Shown piece after piece: positions 53,805 to 64,000 of a stretch of 64,000 bases of DNA; positions within the stretch are counted from its first letter, which is position 1, and every line of letters begins with the position of its first letter. Source of the DNA: Siphonodentalium dalli (Eukaryota > Mollusca > Scaphopoda > Gadilida > Siphonodentaliidae); assembly GCA_032622095.1 (NCBI GenBank), contig CP136061.1:89462983-89526982 (forward strand), given 5' to 3'. The translations under genes and the position numbers were made by a program. The notes beneath the pieces were generated by a model. It worked only from the letters and a program-made list of their open reading frames with translations, made no database searches and had not been told where the DNA came from.

Positions 53805-54257
53805 TGTGACCCGCCATATCAAATCCAGTTGTAAGTCAGGATTTTTTACCCTGTGCCAATGCATTCTCGCATATATGCGAGTCGACCATAGGTCGCCTCG
53901 CATATATAAGAGAATGCATTGGCCTAACAATTTTTTACAATTTTAATGTTTTCTTGTATTCTTTAACAATTTTATAATTTCACCCATACAGAGCCCCAGA
54001 CAAACATGAGCAGACAACACTCTTCTATATGCTTCTATATATGTGTGGGGCTCCCTGCAGGGTAATGGATGTTTTTTATTTTATGTCCTAAAAATTGTAA
54101 GAAACATTTATTTAAAAAAAATGATAAAAAATTGTTAGGCCAATGCATTCTCTTATATATGCGAGGCAACCTATGGTCGACTCGCATATATAAGAGAATG
54201 CATTGGCACAGGGTAAAAAAAATCCCGACTTACGACTAGATATGATATGGCGGGTCA
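53805..54257. mobile_element. MITE with TGTGACCCGCC ends and hairpin module, copy 1
   Basis: TGTGACCCGCCATATCAAAT / GATATGGCGGGTCA. Two ATGCATTCTC hairpins as in TTAA-type MITEs but different termini and no TTAA. The spacer between the hairpins is in opposite orientation to copy 2. Confidence 0.8.
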
Positions 54258-54687
54258 TTTTAAATGTTAGATCATCGATAAATATAAATTATATGTAAAG
54301 TGATGTTAAATGCTCTGCTGAGGTGTTCCCAATGAAATAACAAATAATCTTGCCAAAATAAGTTATTTTCATAAATTTGATATCCAAATAGTCAGAAAAT
54401 TAACAGCGCCATTGTTATAAGCGAATTACACACAGTGACTATTATTAGCTCAATCGTTAGCGTAATAATTATGCCCATCAATGCATCGCAAATAAGTTAG
54501 TAAATATTTACATTTGTGTGTAGTTCAATCATTGTGTTCTCTGAAATGATACAGTCGATGTGTTTGATATTTTCGATAATCTTAGCTCCTTGCTATATAT
54601 TCTTCCAATGGGGGTAGTCTTTGTATACTAACTGATTGGTTTTATTCAATGAAATAAGTCCACAATATGTCTTTAAAGTAATTTATA
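54258..54687. other. Sequence between the two TGTGACCC elements
   Basis: AT-rich, non-repetitive as far as I can see. No ORF of note. Confidence 0.5.
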
Positions 54688-55145
54688 TGTGACCCGACAT
54701 ATCAAATCCAGTCGTAAGTCGGGATTTTTTTACCCTGTGCCAATGCATTCTCTTATATATGCGAGTCGACCATAGGTCGCCTCGCATATATAAGAGAATG
54801 CATTGGCCTAACAATTTTTTATCATTTATTTTAAATAAATGTTTCTGACAATTTTTAGGACATAAAATAAAAAACATTCATTACCCTGCAGGGAGCCACA
54901 CACATATATAGAAGCATATAGAAGAGTGTCGTCTGCTCATTTTTGTCTGGGGCTCTGTATGGGTGAAATTATAAAATTGTTAAAGAATACAAGAAAAAAT
55001 TATTAAAATTGTAAAAAATTGTTAGGCCAATGCATTCTCTTATATATGCGAGGCGACCTATGGTCGACTCACATATATAAGAGAATGCATTGGCACAGGG
55101 TAAAAAAATCCCGACTTACGACTGAATTTGATATGGCGGGTCACA
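54688..55145. mobile_element. MITE with TGTGACCCGCC ends and hairpin module, copy 2
   Basis: TGTGACCCGACATATCAAAT / TTTGATATGGCGGGTCACA, flanked by TA at each side. Two TCGACC-type hairpins; spacer reads ACATATATAGAAGCATATAG in this orientation. Confidence 0.82.
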
Positions 55146-55439
55146 TATTTTTCATTGAAAACAATCACATAACCCTCAGTCTCCTGAATGGGTTGAAATG
55201 GTCCAATTGTTCAAGCAAGAACAGACACCAGACAGAGAAACACTATATAGATTACCATTCATTAAATTGAAGTGAAGATCAGACAATAAGCTCAACAAAG
55301 ACTTAAATTTATTAGCTTAACATCGCTTGAAATGAATAAATGGGAATCAAGTAACGTCCCATCAGTAAGTATCCAGTTATTACATATGGCGCATCTATTT
55401 TTTCACCCTTTTAGTACCACTTCGCATGCAGCTATTTAA

Positions 55440-55664
55440 CCCTTTCATGATGGGAGCTGCACTGGTGCAGCATTAAAGATCCTGTGCCAGTGCATTCTCT
55501 AATACATGTATATCCCATAGGGATACTTGCATATATAAGAGAATGCACTCGCTTAAAGGTCAAGGTAAATATTGTTAGGCCAATCAATTCTCTTATATAT
55601 GCAAGGCTCCTTATGCATTGGCACAGGGTTTTCACAAAACTCAGGAAGTTCCAGTCATGTAGGG
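55440..55664. mobile_element. TTAA-type MITE, CATGATGGGAGC subtype
   Basis: CCCTTTCATGATGGGAGCTG at left, GTTCCAGTCATGTAGGG at right, TTAA at 55436-55439 and 55665-55668. 225 bp, second hairpin shortened. Confidence 0.88.
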
Positions 55665-55668
55665 TTAA

Positions 55669-56110
55669 CATCTGAACTTCATCTTGTAGCTGGAGCCCCC
55701 ATGTGTTGTAATATATACTTCAATAGATATGTGCAAAACATGCTCCACTGAATATTTTACATTTTAACAGAATGAATGTACTACTGGATGGGTGTTGCAA
55801 ATGTCCATAGTGTGTTGTGAATTGAATGTCAAAACAAACTAAGGAGATAAAAGGTTGTAGACTTCATGGGGATTGGTGATGACATATTCCATATTGCAGT
55901 CAGGGGGCACCAGAAGAAACCAACAGCAAGGAGGGGAGGCAGGTTTCCATAAAAGTGCATGTTTTTGAGTCAGGGTGTTTCATTTAGTTAGCAGCCTCCT
56001 ATGATTTAAAATTATAATCTCTCTCATGTTACTTCTGTTTGTATATAACTGACTATGGTTGACGGTGAATTGACTATAAACCACCAGGAAATTATATATG
56101 AATGAAAACT
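55669..56110. other. No feature recognised
   Basis: Non-repetitive flank before the next tandem array. A purine-rich patch AACAGCAAGGAGGGGAGGCA is seen near 55920. Confidence 0.45.
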
Positions 56111-56642
56111 TTGAATATTAAATTAACACTGCACACAGTAAAGAAGCCCTTCTATTTGGCATTTTTACTTGGAGTGTTATTCTAAACATAATTGTTTATT
56201 CTCATCATGCAGTGTAATGTATCCCCATCTTCAAGGCTTCCTAGTCAGGAGTGGTCCCTTTGAAATAACTATTTACAGTTATAATATATTTTGAAGTAGA
56301 AATTAAACACACATGCAGATATATCAGTAATTCTTCCTTTCAAAGATGAATCTGCAAATTTCTTTAAACATATCATGTAAACTCAAGAATGTTCCCATCT
56401 CTTACATCTAGCTTGGGACATTCTAAAACCATAGTATACTAGTATAAAATTCTGAGACCATAGTATATGAAATTCTGAAACATGGACATACAATGTTCAG
56501 ATATCATATTCTATTCCAAAAGTGGATGTAAACTTTGACTTATATTGATACATGTATCACTATTTACTACCATGGCTGACCAAATCATGAATTCAACCAC
56601 CTGGATATTATATATGAATCTGTATGAATGAGATCTTATTAA

Positions 56643-56940
56643 CCCTTTGAGTGCCAGGCCGATTTTTGTATCAACCCATATACCCTGTGCCAATGCATTC
56701 TCTTATATATGCGAGTCGACCATAGGTCGCCTCGCATATATAAGAGAATGCATTGGCCTAACAATTTTTCATCATTTGTTATTATTTTTCACAATTTTGT
56801 ACAATTTTAATAAATTTTTTTAAATCTAAAAAATAAAAAAATATTTTTTTTTTTTTTTTTTTTAGATTTAAAAAAAATTAGGGCCGATTTTACAGACCGT
56901 AAATTAGGGCCGATGAGATCGGCCCCTAGCACTGAAAGGG
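56643..56940. mobile_element. TTAA-type MITE, GTGCCAGG subtype, with empty sister sites
   Basis: CCCTTTGAGTGCCAGGCCGA at left, CGGCCCCTAGCACTGAAAGGG at right (20-base tip), TTAA at 56639-56642 and 56941-56944. Sister units read ATCTTATTAAATTAACATTC with one TTAA at 57771, 58425 and 58972. One hairpin and a long T/A stem (56838-56875). Confidence 0.92.
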
Positions 56941-57219
56941 TTAAATTAACATTCCACTCAGTAAAGAAGCCCTACTATTAGGTATTTTTAGTGTTATTAT
57001 AACCTAAATGTTTATTCTGATCATGTAGTGTAATGTATCCCCATCTTACAGGTTTCCTAGACATGATTCATCCCTTTGAAATAACTATAAATAACTTATA
57101 TGTTTTGAAGGAGAAATTTGTGAGATTTAAACAAACATGCCAACACCTTATCAGTATTTTTTCCTTAAGAAGATGATTGAAGAATTTTCCCATCTCCTAC
57201 ATCTAGCCTGGGACATTCT

Positions 57220-57612
57220 GATACCATAGTATACTAGTATGATATTCTGAAACCATAGTATACTAGTATGATATTCTGAAACCATAGTATACTAGTATGA
57301 TATTCTGAAACCATAGTATACTAGTATGATATTCTGAAACCATAGTATACTAGTATGATATTCTGAAACCATAGTATACTAGTATGATATTCTGAAACCA
57401 TAGTATACTAGTATGATATTCTGAAACCATAGTATACTAGTATGATATTCTGAAACCATAGTATACTAGTATGATATTCTGAAACCATAGTATACTAGTA
57501 TGATATTCTGAAACCATAGTATACTAGTATGATATTCTGAAACCATAGTATACTAGTATGATATTCTGAAACCATAGTATACTAGTATGATATTCTGAAA
57601 CCATAGTATATG
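57220..57612. repeat. 29-bp minisatellite, 13 copies
   Basis: Unit GAAACCATAGTATACTAGTA + TGATATTCT, nearly identical copies. Other units of the surrounding array have one or two copies of the motif (for example near 58762). The unit contains the palindrome ATACTAGTAT. Confidence 0.93.
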
Positions 57613-58009
57613 AAATTCTGAAACATGGACATACAACGTCCAGAGATCATATTCTATTCCAAAACTTTGACTTATATTGTTATTACTATTTACTACCATG
57701 GCTAGTCAAATCATGAAATCACTATTATCTACCAGGACATTATGTATGAATCTGTATGAATGAAATCTTATTAAATTAACATTCCACACAGTAAAGAAGC
57801 CCTTCTATTTGGTATTTTTACTCTGAGCATTATTCTAACCTAAATGTTTATTCTCATCCTACAGTGTAATGCTATCCCCCATCTTATAGGTTTCCCTGTC
57901 AGGATACAAACCTTTGAAATAACTATTTACAGTTATAATATGTTTTTGAAGGAGAAATTTGTGAGATTTAAACACACATGCCAACACCTTATCAGTAATT
58001 CTTCCTTAA

Positions 58010-58170
58010 GCCATCCATGACTGGAGCTTCCTGAAAGTTTGTGAAAACTGTGACAGTTCATTCTCTTATATATGTAAGTCTCCCATAGGGAGCCTCGCAT
58101 ATATAAGATAATACATTGGCCTAACAATATTTACCTTGACTTTGTAAGCAATGCATTCTCATATATATTC
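58010..58170. mobile_element. TTAA-type MITE fragment in array unit 3
   Basis: CCATCCATGACTGGAGCTTC after TTAA (58006-58009), one hairpin, then truncated and rejoined to array sequence at AAACCCATATCATG. Confidence 0.75.
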
Positions 58171-59559
58171 AAAACCCATATCATGAAAACTCAAGAATTT
58201 TGCCCATCTCCTACATCTAGCTTGGGACATTCTGAAACCATAGTATATGAAATTCTGAAACATGGACAAACAACGTCCAGAGATCATATTCTATTCCAAA
58301 AGTGGATGTTAACTTTTACTTATATTGTTATTATTATTTACAATCATGGCTGACCAAATCATGAATTAACTACTGGTATCATCTACCAGGACATTATGTA
58401 TGAATCTGTATGAATGAAATCTTATTAAATTAACATCCCACTCAGTAAAGAAGCCCTACTATTAGGTATTTTTACTCTGAGTGTGATTCTAACCTAAATG
58501 TTTATTATCATTAATTAAGCAGTGTAATTCTATCCCCATCTTAAAGGTTTCCCTGTCAGGATACAAACCTTTGAAATAACTATTTACAGTTATTATATGT
58601 TTTATTGATAAATTTGTGAGATTTAAACACACATGCCAACACCTTATCAGTAATTCTTCCTTAAGAAGATGAATTTGAAATGCTTTAAACATGTGCTAAA
58701 CCCATATCATGTAAATTAAAGAATTTTCCCATCCCCTACATCTAGCCTGGGACATTCTGAAACCATAGTATACTAGTATTAAATTCTGAAACCATAGTAT
58801 ATGAAATTCTGAAACATGGACATACAAAGTTGTGAGATCACATTCTATTCCAAAAGTGGATGTTAACTTTGACTTACATTGTTATTACTATTTACTACTA
58901 TGGCTAGTCGAATCATGAATCACTATCATCGACCAGGAAATTATATATGAATCTGTATGAATGAAATCTTATTAAATTAACATTCCGCTCAGTAAAGAAG
59001 CCCTTCTATTAGGTATTTTTACTCTGAGTGTTATTCTAACCTAAAAGTTTATTATCATCAGTGTAATGCTATCCCCATCTTATAGGTTTCTTAGTCATGA
59101 TTCAACCCTTTGAAATAACTATTTACAGTTATAATATGTTTTTGAAGGAGAAATTTGTGAGATTTAAACACACATGCCAACACCTTATCAGTAATTCTTC
59201 CTTAAGAAGATGAATCTGCAATGCTTTCAACATGTGCTAAACCCATATCATGTAAATTCAAAATGTCAAGAGCAATGATGCCATGCCAAAACCAGGAGAG
59301 ATAAGATCAAATATAAAGCTAATCTCTTTAACTTCCCTGTTAGCTGCACAGTAGGATGGTGTGCATCCAGAGAGGCTGGCTACCACATGGTGGGCACACC
59401 GTATTAGGTTACAGAGCCATGGCCAGAAGCATCAAAGACTGACCAAGGAATCCAAGAGGGGGTAATTAATGTGTGCATGCCATAAACTCTCAGGCCACAT
59501 TAAAAAATATCTTTGTTTTAGGCCTGCAAGGTTACTCACCCTGATATGATATGATACAT

Positions 59560-59962
59560 AGCCCTTTCATAACGGGAGTTGCATTGGTGCAGCGTCAAAG
59601 ACCCTGTGCGAAAGCATTCTCTAATATATGACATATATAAGAGAATGCATCGGCCTAACAATTTTTTATCATTTTTTTGTCATTTTACTTACATTCTTAT
59701 AACAATTTTTAGAAATTTGTTTACATTAAATTTTTAGAATTTTGTCTTATATTCTTTAACAATTTTAGAATTTTTATCATTTTTTCTTACATTCTTTATA
59801 AATTTTTATCATTTTTTCTTACATTCTTTAACAATTTTTATCATTTTTTATCTTTTTTCTTACATTCTTAAACAAATTTTTTTATCATTTTTTCTTACAT
59901 TCTTTCACAATTATAAAAAATAATATAACATTTGTTAGGCCAATGCTTTCTCTTATATATGT
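59560..59962. mobile_element. Degraded TTAA-type MITE with expanded spacer
   Basis: CCCTTTCATAACGGGAGTTG at left, a shortened hairpin, then about seven repeats of ATCATTTTTTCTTACATTCT-like sequence (59660-59920) derived from the spacer of the family, ending GTTAGGCCAATGC. Confidence 0.7.
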
Positions 59963-60236
59963 GGTATTAAATGGTTATTGCTCATGATAGGATAAGCAGG
60001 CCTGTAAATTTGAGGCAAACAACCCTTGAGTTCCCTTGGAGGTTACCTAAAATGAAAATGAAGGGAACAAAAACAGGTCAAGCGAAAGTTTTCTTAGGTC
60101 TCATTATCACAGATTCTCACCTTAATTATTGCTGTCAAGTCCCAAAATGAACATTTTGAATTATTACTTCAATCAGTTACTCATTGCTAGGTAATAATAC
60201 CAGTAGTAGTGATAATCCAGCCCCTATTGCCCTTGT

Positions 60237-60720
60237 CTAACTCCTGTGCAAAATGTGTTCTTCTGAAGTTGGTAAATGTGTTCTTCTGAAGTTTGAGCAA
60301 TATATTACATATAAATTATACCTATGACTGCATTGAATATCATTTTTAGCACTGAAAAGGTAACAAAATAATGTTTGGTGTTCCTTTAAACATCGAAACA
60401 ATATGAAGTAAATATATGTCCGTGGTAGACAAAATGGGCAATTGCTTTTAGTACGTTCGGTTGTGAGCATGACATTATTTGTTTAAATTGGGCTATTCCA
60501 TCTAACTCTTGGATGTCTTTCATGAGTTGTTTGAAGAGAGATTGACAATGTAAAATATTTTGAGTAGGGAGGTTTTTTGAGGGCAGGGACCAGTCTAGAG
60601 GTTTCAAATTGCTTATTAGGGAGAAGTGGACTGTTATCAGGGTCCAGTCATAAAGGCTGAAATTCAATTTACTCATCAAAATCAGACTTCTATGATCCAA
60701 AAATTATTATACCATACAAG
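60237..60720 (-). pseudogene. LINE-like ORF relic
   Basis: A minus-strand frame contains LKPLDWSLPSKNLPTQNILH, LFKQLMKDIQELDGIAQFKQ and LKAIAHFVYHG. The last part matches IERAIVHFVYHG in the LINE-like end at 29.2 kb. The frame then breaks. No catalytic domain is left. Confidence 0.5.
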
Positions 60721-60866
60721 CGTTCTTTATAATCCCAACTATAATCAGTAAGTACATCACGATTAGGAGTTTGGGGAGGGAGACCCATAATAATTTGAAA
60801 TGGCTGTCAGCACTCTCCTACAACCTACTGTGGTATTGTTGAAATGCTTGCTGAAGAGCGTTTATA

Positions 60867-61040
60867 CAGTAATGCCCTAATTAATCGACTCCTTAACCAC
60901 AGCATAATTATGGGTAACTTTTCAGGATTCTCGGGGAGAGCTTTCCGATGAATGGCAACAAGCCATATTTCCGACTAAATCCTGAAAAGTTACCCATAAT
61001 TCTGCTGTGGTTAAGGAGTCGATTACTTAGGGCATTACTG
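60867..61040. mobile_element. Tc1/mariner-like palindromic MITE, left arm deleted
   Basis: CAGTAATGCCCTAATTAATC / ACTTAGGGCATTACTG, TA flanks; about 38 bp missing from the left arm near the centre. Confidence 0.85.
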
Positions 61041-61494
61041 TATTATAAGTTTGTAAGTATATTCATAGATACCCATAAAAGTAGGTTATTGTGAGTAAGT
61101 ACATCCATATAATATATTCATTTCAAATACTTTGTTTGTACATATTCATACTGGAATATGGTGGAGAAGTCACTTCTCCCTAGGACAAAATTAAGGAAAA
61201 GTTACAAGATTTAGGGAGAAGATATCTTCCATGTCTTCTTCTATGCAGGTCTGGGAGGTAGGGGTCTCTAATCATATACCTACCTACCACCAAGATAGGG
61301 ACCAGCCTAGAGGGCAACATCTTATGTCTAATATGTGCCACTTCTCCTGACTTTTGTCCCAATAAGAAGAGACCTCTTTCATATACCAGTATGCATATGT
61401 CACAACATCATATTTAAAGAATATTTACTGATTATACTGGTGTTCTTACTCACTATAATGGATTTATAAATATGTTTTGTTCTGTATAATACTT
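61041..61494. other. No supported gene
   Basis: ACTTCTCCCTAGGACAAAAT and ATTGTCC-like parts around 61170-61350 look locally inverted (CTTCTCCC.. / ..GGGAGAAG) but no terminal duplication could be defined. Confidence 0.4.
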
Positions 61495-61502
61495 ATTGGA
61501 TC

Positions 61503-61756
61503 CAAGCCTTGAAATAGGGTGTCTGTCATTTGCAGAATGAGGTCCCCAGAGGGTGAATTTAGTGATGCTACCCCGCATAGTGGGCTAGCATCACCAAATT
61601 CACCCTCTGGGGACCTCATTCTGCTTACACCTCAGCAGAATGAGGTTCCCAGAGGGTGAATTTGGTGATGCTAGCCCGCTATGCAGGGTAGCATCACTAA
61701 ATTCACCCTCTGGGGACCTCATTCTGCAAATGACAGACACCCTATTTCAAGGCTTG
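61503..61756. mobile_element. hAT-like 254-bp palindromic MITE with 8-bp TSD
   Basis: CAAGCCTTGAAATAGGGTGT / ACACCCTATTTCAAGGCTTG, flanked on both sides by ATTGGATC (61495-61502, 61757-61764). The terminal substitution (GGGTGT) is matched in the opposite arm. Confidence 0.9.
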
Positions 61757-61892
61757 ATTGGATCACAGCACAGTAATGTTGGTGTGAAAATTGAACTTCT
61801 CCCTAATAATCAAACATAGAGAAATGACTCCCAATTTGAAACCTTGGATAGTCTCTGCATCAAGAAACCTCCCTGTTCAAAATACATGTATA

Positions 61893-62104
61893 CAGTAATG
61901 CTCTAATTAATCGACTCCTTAAACACAGCAGAATTATGGGTAACTTTTCAGGATTTAGTCGGAAATATGGCTTGTTGCCATTCATCGGAAAGCTCTCGAT
62001 GAGAGCTTTCTGATGAATGGCAACAAGCCATATTTCTGACTAAATCCTGAAAGTTACCCATAATTCTGCTGTGTTTAAGGAGTCGATTAATTAGAGCATC
62101 ACTG
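61893..62104. mobile_element. Tc1/mariner-like palindromic MITE, full length
   Basis: CAGTAATGCTCTAATTAATC / AATTAGAGCATCACTG, TA flanks, 212 bp. Confidence 0.88.
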
Positions 62105-62839
62105 TATACCAAGAGATTGTTTTTAAACTTTCAATCATGATGATAAGACATGAACAGAATAATTAAAATGTAATGATTTTTTTTTTTTTTAGTGGATCAA
62201 TTTTTTAATCTCAACAGTTTAAAAATGAAGATGTATTCAGAGTTCAGACTAATTTTTTCCAAACTTATTTCATTTATACTCTGGGGTGTACAAAAAAAAT
62301 GTTTGGAACATAATGTGTTGCACTAAAGATGCTATTTTCCTTGATATAGAATTTTCTATTTATTTCATATTTTGAGTATGGAACATTTTTATGGTATATA
62401 TGTATTATGCATGTTATAAAGTAATTTGTGTCCTTTGCAATAAAGCAATGAATCAAAAGATGCTATTTTGTTTCAATGATATTGAATGTTCTATGCTTTT
62501 GTTTCATATTTTGAGTATGGATGTTTTTTATGGTAGGTAGGGTGATGGGAAACAAGGTATACTTTTATGATGGCCTAATGCATACATGCCATAAACTCTA
62601 CCCCAGATGTTCTGTAGTCTACACCCATTCAACTTCATCAATTTATCACAGGAAGCAATGGGAAGCCATCTCCAGCATCCACACACAGCATGAAACACCC
62701 CTTGGTCTAATTAATGCACTGGTCCATGTCTGGGAACATTACAAAGAAAGCATGCTGTAAAAAGTTTAGAGCAGGGGTGTAATTATAACTTTGATTCTGA
62801 TTGGTGGGTAATTTGAGGATGCATGCCCAAGACTCCCTC
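62105..62839. other. AT-rich stretch with one small ORF
   Basis: Two partly duplicated segments (GATGCTATTTT(C/G)..TTTCATATTTTGAGTATGGA near 62330 and 62460). A 79-codon plus-strand ORF at 62521-62760 ends LINALVHVWEHYKESML; I see no homologue and no promoter, so it is not called as a gene. Confidence 0.4.
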
Positions 62840-63113
62840 AAATTGGTAAAACATGCCAGATTCTCAGCATAAAAGTTTAAAAGCTTCACAGAGCTTTAGG
62901 TTGATGTTGGCTACTAAAAGTCCAGTCCTGGATTTTTTTTCTGGATCTACCATTGGATCATCCACTGTTGGTATAGGCTACATACTTCTCTATGATTCCG
63001 TATTGTGAATATAACTATGGAATGTTAAGAAGTATGTAGTTTATTCAACAAATAACAGCATTTCTTCTTCACATGGAACACAAGGAGTTTATCTATGTCA
63101 GTCATCTTTGTTG
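62840..63113. repeat. Isolated partial copy of the ~600-bp repeat
   Basis: Begins AAATTGGTAAAACATGCCAG and runs through GGTTGATGTTGGCTACTAAA to CAGTCATCTTTGTTGG, then switches to unrelated sequence. It stands about 20 kb from the main array, showing the unit has also dispersed or that the locus was rearranged. Confidence 0.75.
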
Positions 63114-63189
63114 GACTATCAGCGCCAAATTCTCCTACAAGGCTGCTATGGCGAATCTCTGCTAACCGCTGTTAATCTTGAACATAGTT

Positions 63190-63560
63190 TTCTTCGAATC
63201 TGTTAATTTATTTCGTTCTTTGCTTGACTTTTCTTCTTTGAATGCACTTTCTTAACATTTATGTTTTCTTCAATCTTCGAATCATTGCTAAGTGTATCTT
63301 TAATATAGTTTTTGATTCCGTTCTTCGATTTCGTTCTTCAGCTCAAACATTTTGTTGGCTTTACTTATTTGCATGAACTTTCTAAGTTTTCTTCAAGCTT
63401 TAAATCTTAGCTAAATGGTGTGAATGTTGGTTATCTTTAACATAGCTTTCTCATGTTCTCTTCTTTGATTTCATTTGATTTTGATTTGATTCCTCAAGTC
63501 AAATATATTGTTGGCTATATTTCTTTGAGTTTACTTTCTTAAGTTTATTCAAAAGTTTTT
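63190..63560. repeat. Diverged T-rich repeats
   Basis: CTTCGAATC, TTATCTTTAA(C/T)ATAG and TTGTTGGCT(T/A)TA recur at roughly 150-180 bp. The plus strand is strongly T-rich and C-poor in A-tracts, suggesting decayed tandem copies. Confidence 0.5.
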
Positions 63561-63852
63561 TCTCAAAGGAAAGGGACTGGATATTCTTATTCTCAGAGTT
63601 CTGAAACTTTCTGTTCTCTCACAATTTGCAATCTTTTCTTTTGATTTTTATGTTATCTCATTCTCAGCTTATTTTCCTTGTAATTTAGGGCAAGAATTAA
63701 ATTTGGTTTGGTTTGTTGTAGACTTTTTGCTGTATTTTTCCATGCACATACAGTACTTTCATCTTAAAATTGGTAAGATTTGTTTCTCATAGTTCAGATA
63801 TATAATCTCTTCAGACTTAATTTATTATCCTAAATAATTCAATTCAATAAAT

Positions 63853-63936
63853 AAATTTGGTATATTTCAGTATATGTTGTAAATTTGGTATATTTCAGTA
63901 TATGTTGTAAATTTGGTATATTTCAGTATATGTTGT
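63853..63936. repeat. 28-bp tandem repeat, three copies
   Basis: Unit AAATTTGGTATATTTCAGTA + TATGTTGT repeated three times. Confidence 0.9.
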
Positions 63937-64000
63937 ATAATTTGCAAGTATATCCATTAAACAATTGATCAGAGTTGTTTCTCTAAGAAATGGGAGATGT

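Larger units (their letters stand above)
56110..59260. repeat. Tandem array, five units of ~540-830 bp
   Basis: AGTAAAGAAGCCC(T/T)(T/A)CTATT and TTTGAAATAACTATTTACAG mark unit starts near 56122, 56945, 57776, 58433 and 58975. Length differences come from insertions: a TTAA-type MITE in unit 1, a minisatellite in unit 2 and a MITE fragment in unit 3. Confidence 0.85.

Noticed and set aside
62521-62760. 79-codon plus-strand ORF ending HVWEHYKESML
   Set aside because: Protein-like in its second half, but no homologue recognised, no splice sites or promoter and no repeat elsewhere in the window to test it. Left as an uncalled candidate.

Overview
The window is AT-rich, intron-rich animal DNA crowded with transposable elements. 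There are no bacterial-type operons, ribosome binding sites or dense ORFs. It holds small spliced exons with GT..AG borders, many miniature inverted-repeat elements (MITEs), (GATT)n-tailed retroelement ends and minisatellites. A marine invertebrate, probably a lophotrochozoan such as a mollusc, is the most natural reading, but that is an impression from repeat style and not proof. The one gene I can support runs on the minus strand from about 30.7 kb down to 1.1 kb. Thirteen exons (e1 to e13 in transcription order) with good acceptor and donor sites join into one reading frame of 684 codons plus 2 bases, and all twelve introns are phase-compatible. Both ends lie outside what I can see: e1 needs an upstream exon, and e13 ends in a donor that points off the left edge. 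The product is charged and rich in Glu, Lys and Leu, probably coiled coil. It contains recurring blocks: ALEDKYDALKDKLLAE-like motifs occur in e2, e10 and e13, and e10-e12 form a 162-codon repeat unit. I do not recognise a named family. The introns and the rest of the window are a mobile-element landscape. Family A has TTAA target duplications and CCCTTT termini (piggyBac-like MITEs) and carries one or two nearly perfect ~66-bp hairpins. Family B is a ~212-bp near-perfect palindrome with TA duplications and CAGTAATGCCC termini (Tc1/mariner-like). Family C is a 254-bp palindrome with CAAGCCTTGAAATAG termini and 8-bp duplications (hAT-like), plus a longer relative. There are also a 788-bp hAT-like element, a 2.37-kb CACTA-like element, (GATT)n-tailed LINE-like ends, a possible tRNA-derived SINE, GGACGG-rich repeats ending in a hairpin, and an array of about 36 GATATC palindromes. 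From 32.4 to 42.5 kb a 3.8-4.9-kb block is tandemly duplicated. It consists of ~600-bp repeats, a 1.1-kb element with an intact 226-codon ORF on the minus strand, and a LINE-like tail. From 46 to 59 kb several other tandem arrays follow (units of ~200, ~610 and ~540-830 bp), with MITEs inserted in single units so that empty sites can be read from sister units. No second host gene could be supported between 31 and 64 kb.
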